Below, one piece after another: positions 63,366-64,000 of a stretch of 64,000 nucleotides of DNA; the first letter of the stretch is position 1, and every line of letters starts with the position of its first letter. Source of the stretch: Semisulcospira habei (taxonomy: Eukaryota > Mollusca > Gastropoda > Semisulcospiridae). Under the pieces are notes generated by a model, which made no database searches, had not been told where the DNA came from, and was given only the letters and a program-made list of their open reading frames with translations. The stretch is taken from the NCBI GenBank assembly GCA_036245525.1, contig BTPG01000001.1, positions 178,183,111 through 178,247,110 of the forward strand. Reading direction: 5' to 3'. Position numbers and translations under genes: made by a program.

Positions 63366-64000
63366 ATTATAGTATGATAGATATTCATCCCCCGGGGGTC
63401 CCCGCCCGCCACCGAGCCCAACAAGGGAAAGTGCAATTGTCGGCGGGTCTCCAGCCGACGCACAATGGAGACTGCCCGAAAGATATACTCAAGGGGGTAA
63501 GCCCGATTGAACCGTTTGAGCCACCGCCTTCTATCACACTGTTGAATACAGGGGAATACTGGCGTAAAGCACCCAATCAGCATCAGAGGCTATAGCATGG
63601 TGCTCCGTATAACAACCCGCATGTCAACAGGGGGATAGGGCTCGACGTGACAAGAGCCGATTGACTAGGCCGGTACGACTAGCCTCCCGTTTAGGCAGAA
63701 GTCAAGGCCAAAGTGGAGTGTTTCAGCCACCAGGATCCTCTTCTCCCCCGACACGGGTCTCCAAGCACGGCAAACACTTGGGATCCAAAGGACCAAAAGC
63801 TCACGCGTATTTTTAAGGACCAATCCAACATGGTAAGACCTGGGTAAGCACAGCTCCTTAAAAACCGGACCAGTGAAAAAGACTGAACAACATATCTGCT
63901 GACATCAAGTCCTAATCCTGGACAAAGATGGCACCCGTCTGCTAGCCCACTCAGTCAGGGACCGAGTGGACTACCCACCCACGCCACGTGGAGGCCGGTG
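63366..64000 (-). other. 5' UTR of Nimb copy F
   Basis: It is collinear with 43811-44450, 46776-47410 and 49479-50118. No ORF stands out. It probably holds the internal promoter, but no specific signal could be named. Confidence 0.7.

Larger units (their letters stand above)
58034..64000 (-). mobile_element. Nimb LINE copy F (5' end just beyond the window)
   Basis: The 3' terminus at 58034 follows RTE copy 4. All regions are present to the 5' UTR, which runs to the last base (GAGGCCGGTG on +), within about 10 bp of the family 5' end. It is a near full-length copy. ORF1 is open and ORF2 is broken. Confidence 0.9.

Overview
This is eukaryotic DNA, most likely from a mollusc and perhaps a gastropod. 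It is almost entirely transposable elements in and around one candidate split host gene. The host is inferred from the element set: a Polinton, RNase H-bearing I/Nimb-type LINEs, RTE LINEs, an L2-like LINE with an (ATT)n tail, a tRNA-derived SINE and a Penelope-like element. No ribosomal or host marker gene fixes the species.

Left end (1-9746). An AT-rich, nearly gene-complete right part of a Polinton/adintovirus-like element runs off the left edge. On + it encodes a major capsid protein, a packaging ATPase (one frameshift), a small unknown protein and a protein-primed DNA polymerase B (split by a SINE, plus one frameshift). On - it encodes a partial protein at the window edge, an RVE integrase and four small proteins. 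Beyond it lies a 196-bp mini-element with perfect 42-bp inverted ends that shares sequence with the Polinton terminus.

Middle left (9747-27135). A decayed RTE copy comes first. Next is a possible three-exon gene (13668-24669, phase-compatible splice sites), whose long first intron is filled with LINE debris: an RTE-type tail, an L2-like tail, an I-like endonuclease fragment and rearranged Nimb copies. A diverged satellite-like array with a period of about 175-180 bp follows.

Centre (26628-50122). This is a nested stack whose order can be read from target-site duplications (TSDs). Nimb copy B is split by Nimb copy C (27136-47419, 15-bp TSD). Copy C contains a truncated Penelope-like element with a perfect 152-bp inverted repeat (13-bp TSD), an 866-bp hAT-like element (5-bp TSD), a 375-bp-unit tandem element (12-bp TSD, itself carrying a 164-bp MITE), a full-length RTE with an uninterrupted 1004-codon ORF (13-bp TSD), and a full-length Nimb copy D with both ORFs open (12-bp TSD).

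Right (50127-64000). After a 31-bp G run and about 1.5 kb of unique or repeat DNA come a 3'-truncated RTE (- strand, split by a SINE), a Nimb fragment, a further RTE (+ strand, split by a 572-bp element), and a long Nimb copy F that runs off the edge with ORF1 open but ORF2 broken.

The strongest candidate for something undescribed is the 375-bp tandem element at 31626-33803. It is a 5.3-unit array bounded by a single 12-bp TSD, with its two ends at unrelated phases of the unit. That is the pattern expected if a circular or concatemeric RNA were reverse transcribed (retrozyme-like). Each unit carries a foldable stem-loop and shares a 14-mer hairpin sequence with the nearby Penelope-like terminal repeat. 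I could not find a canonical hammerhead core.
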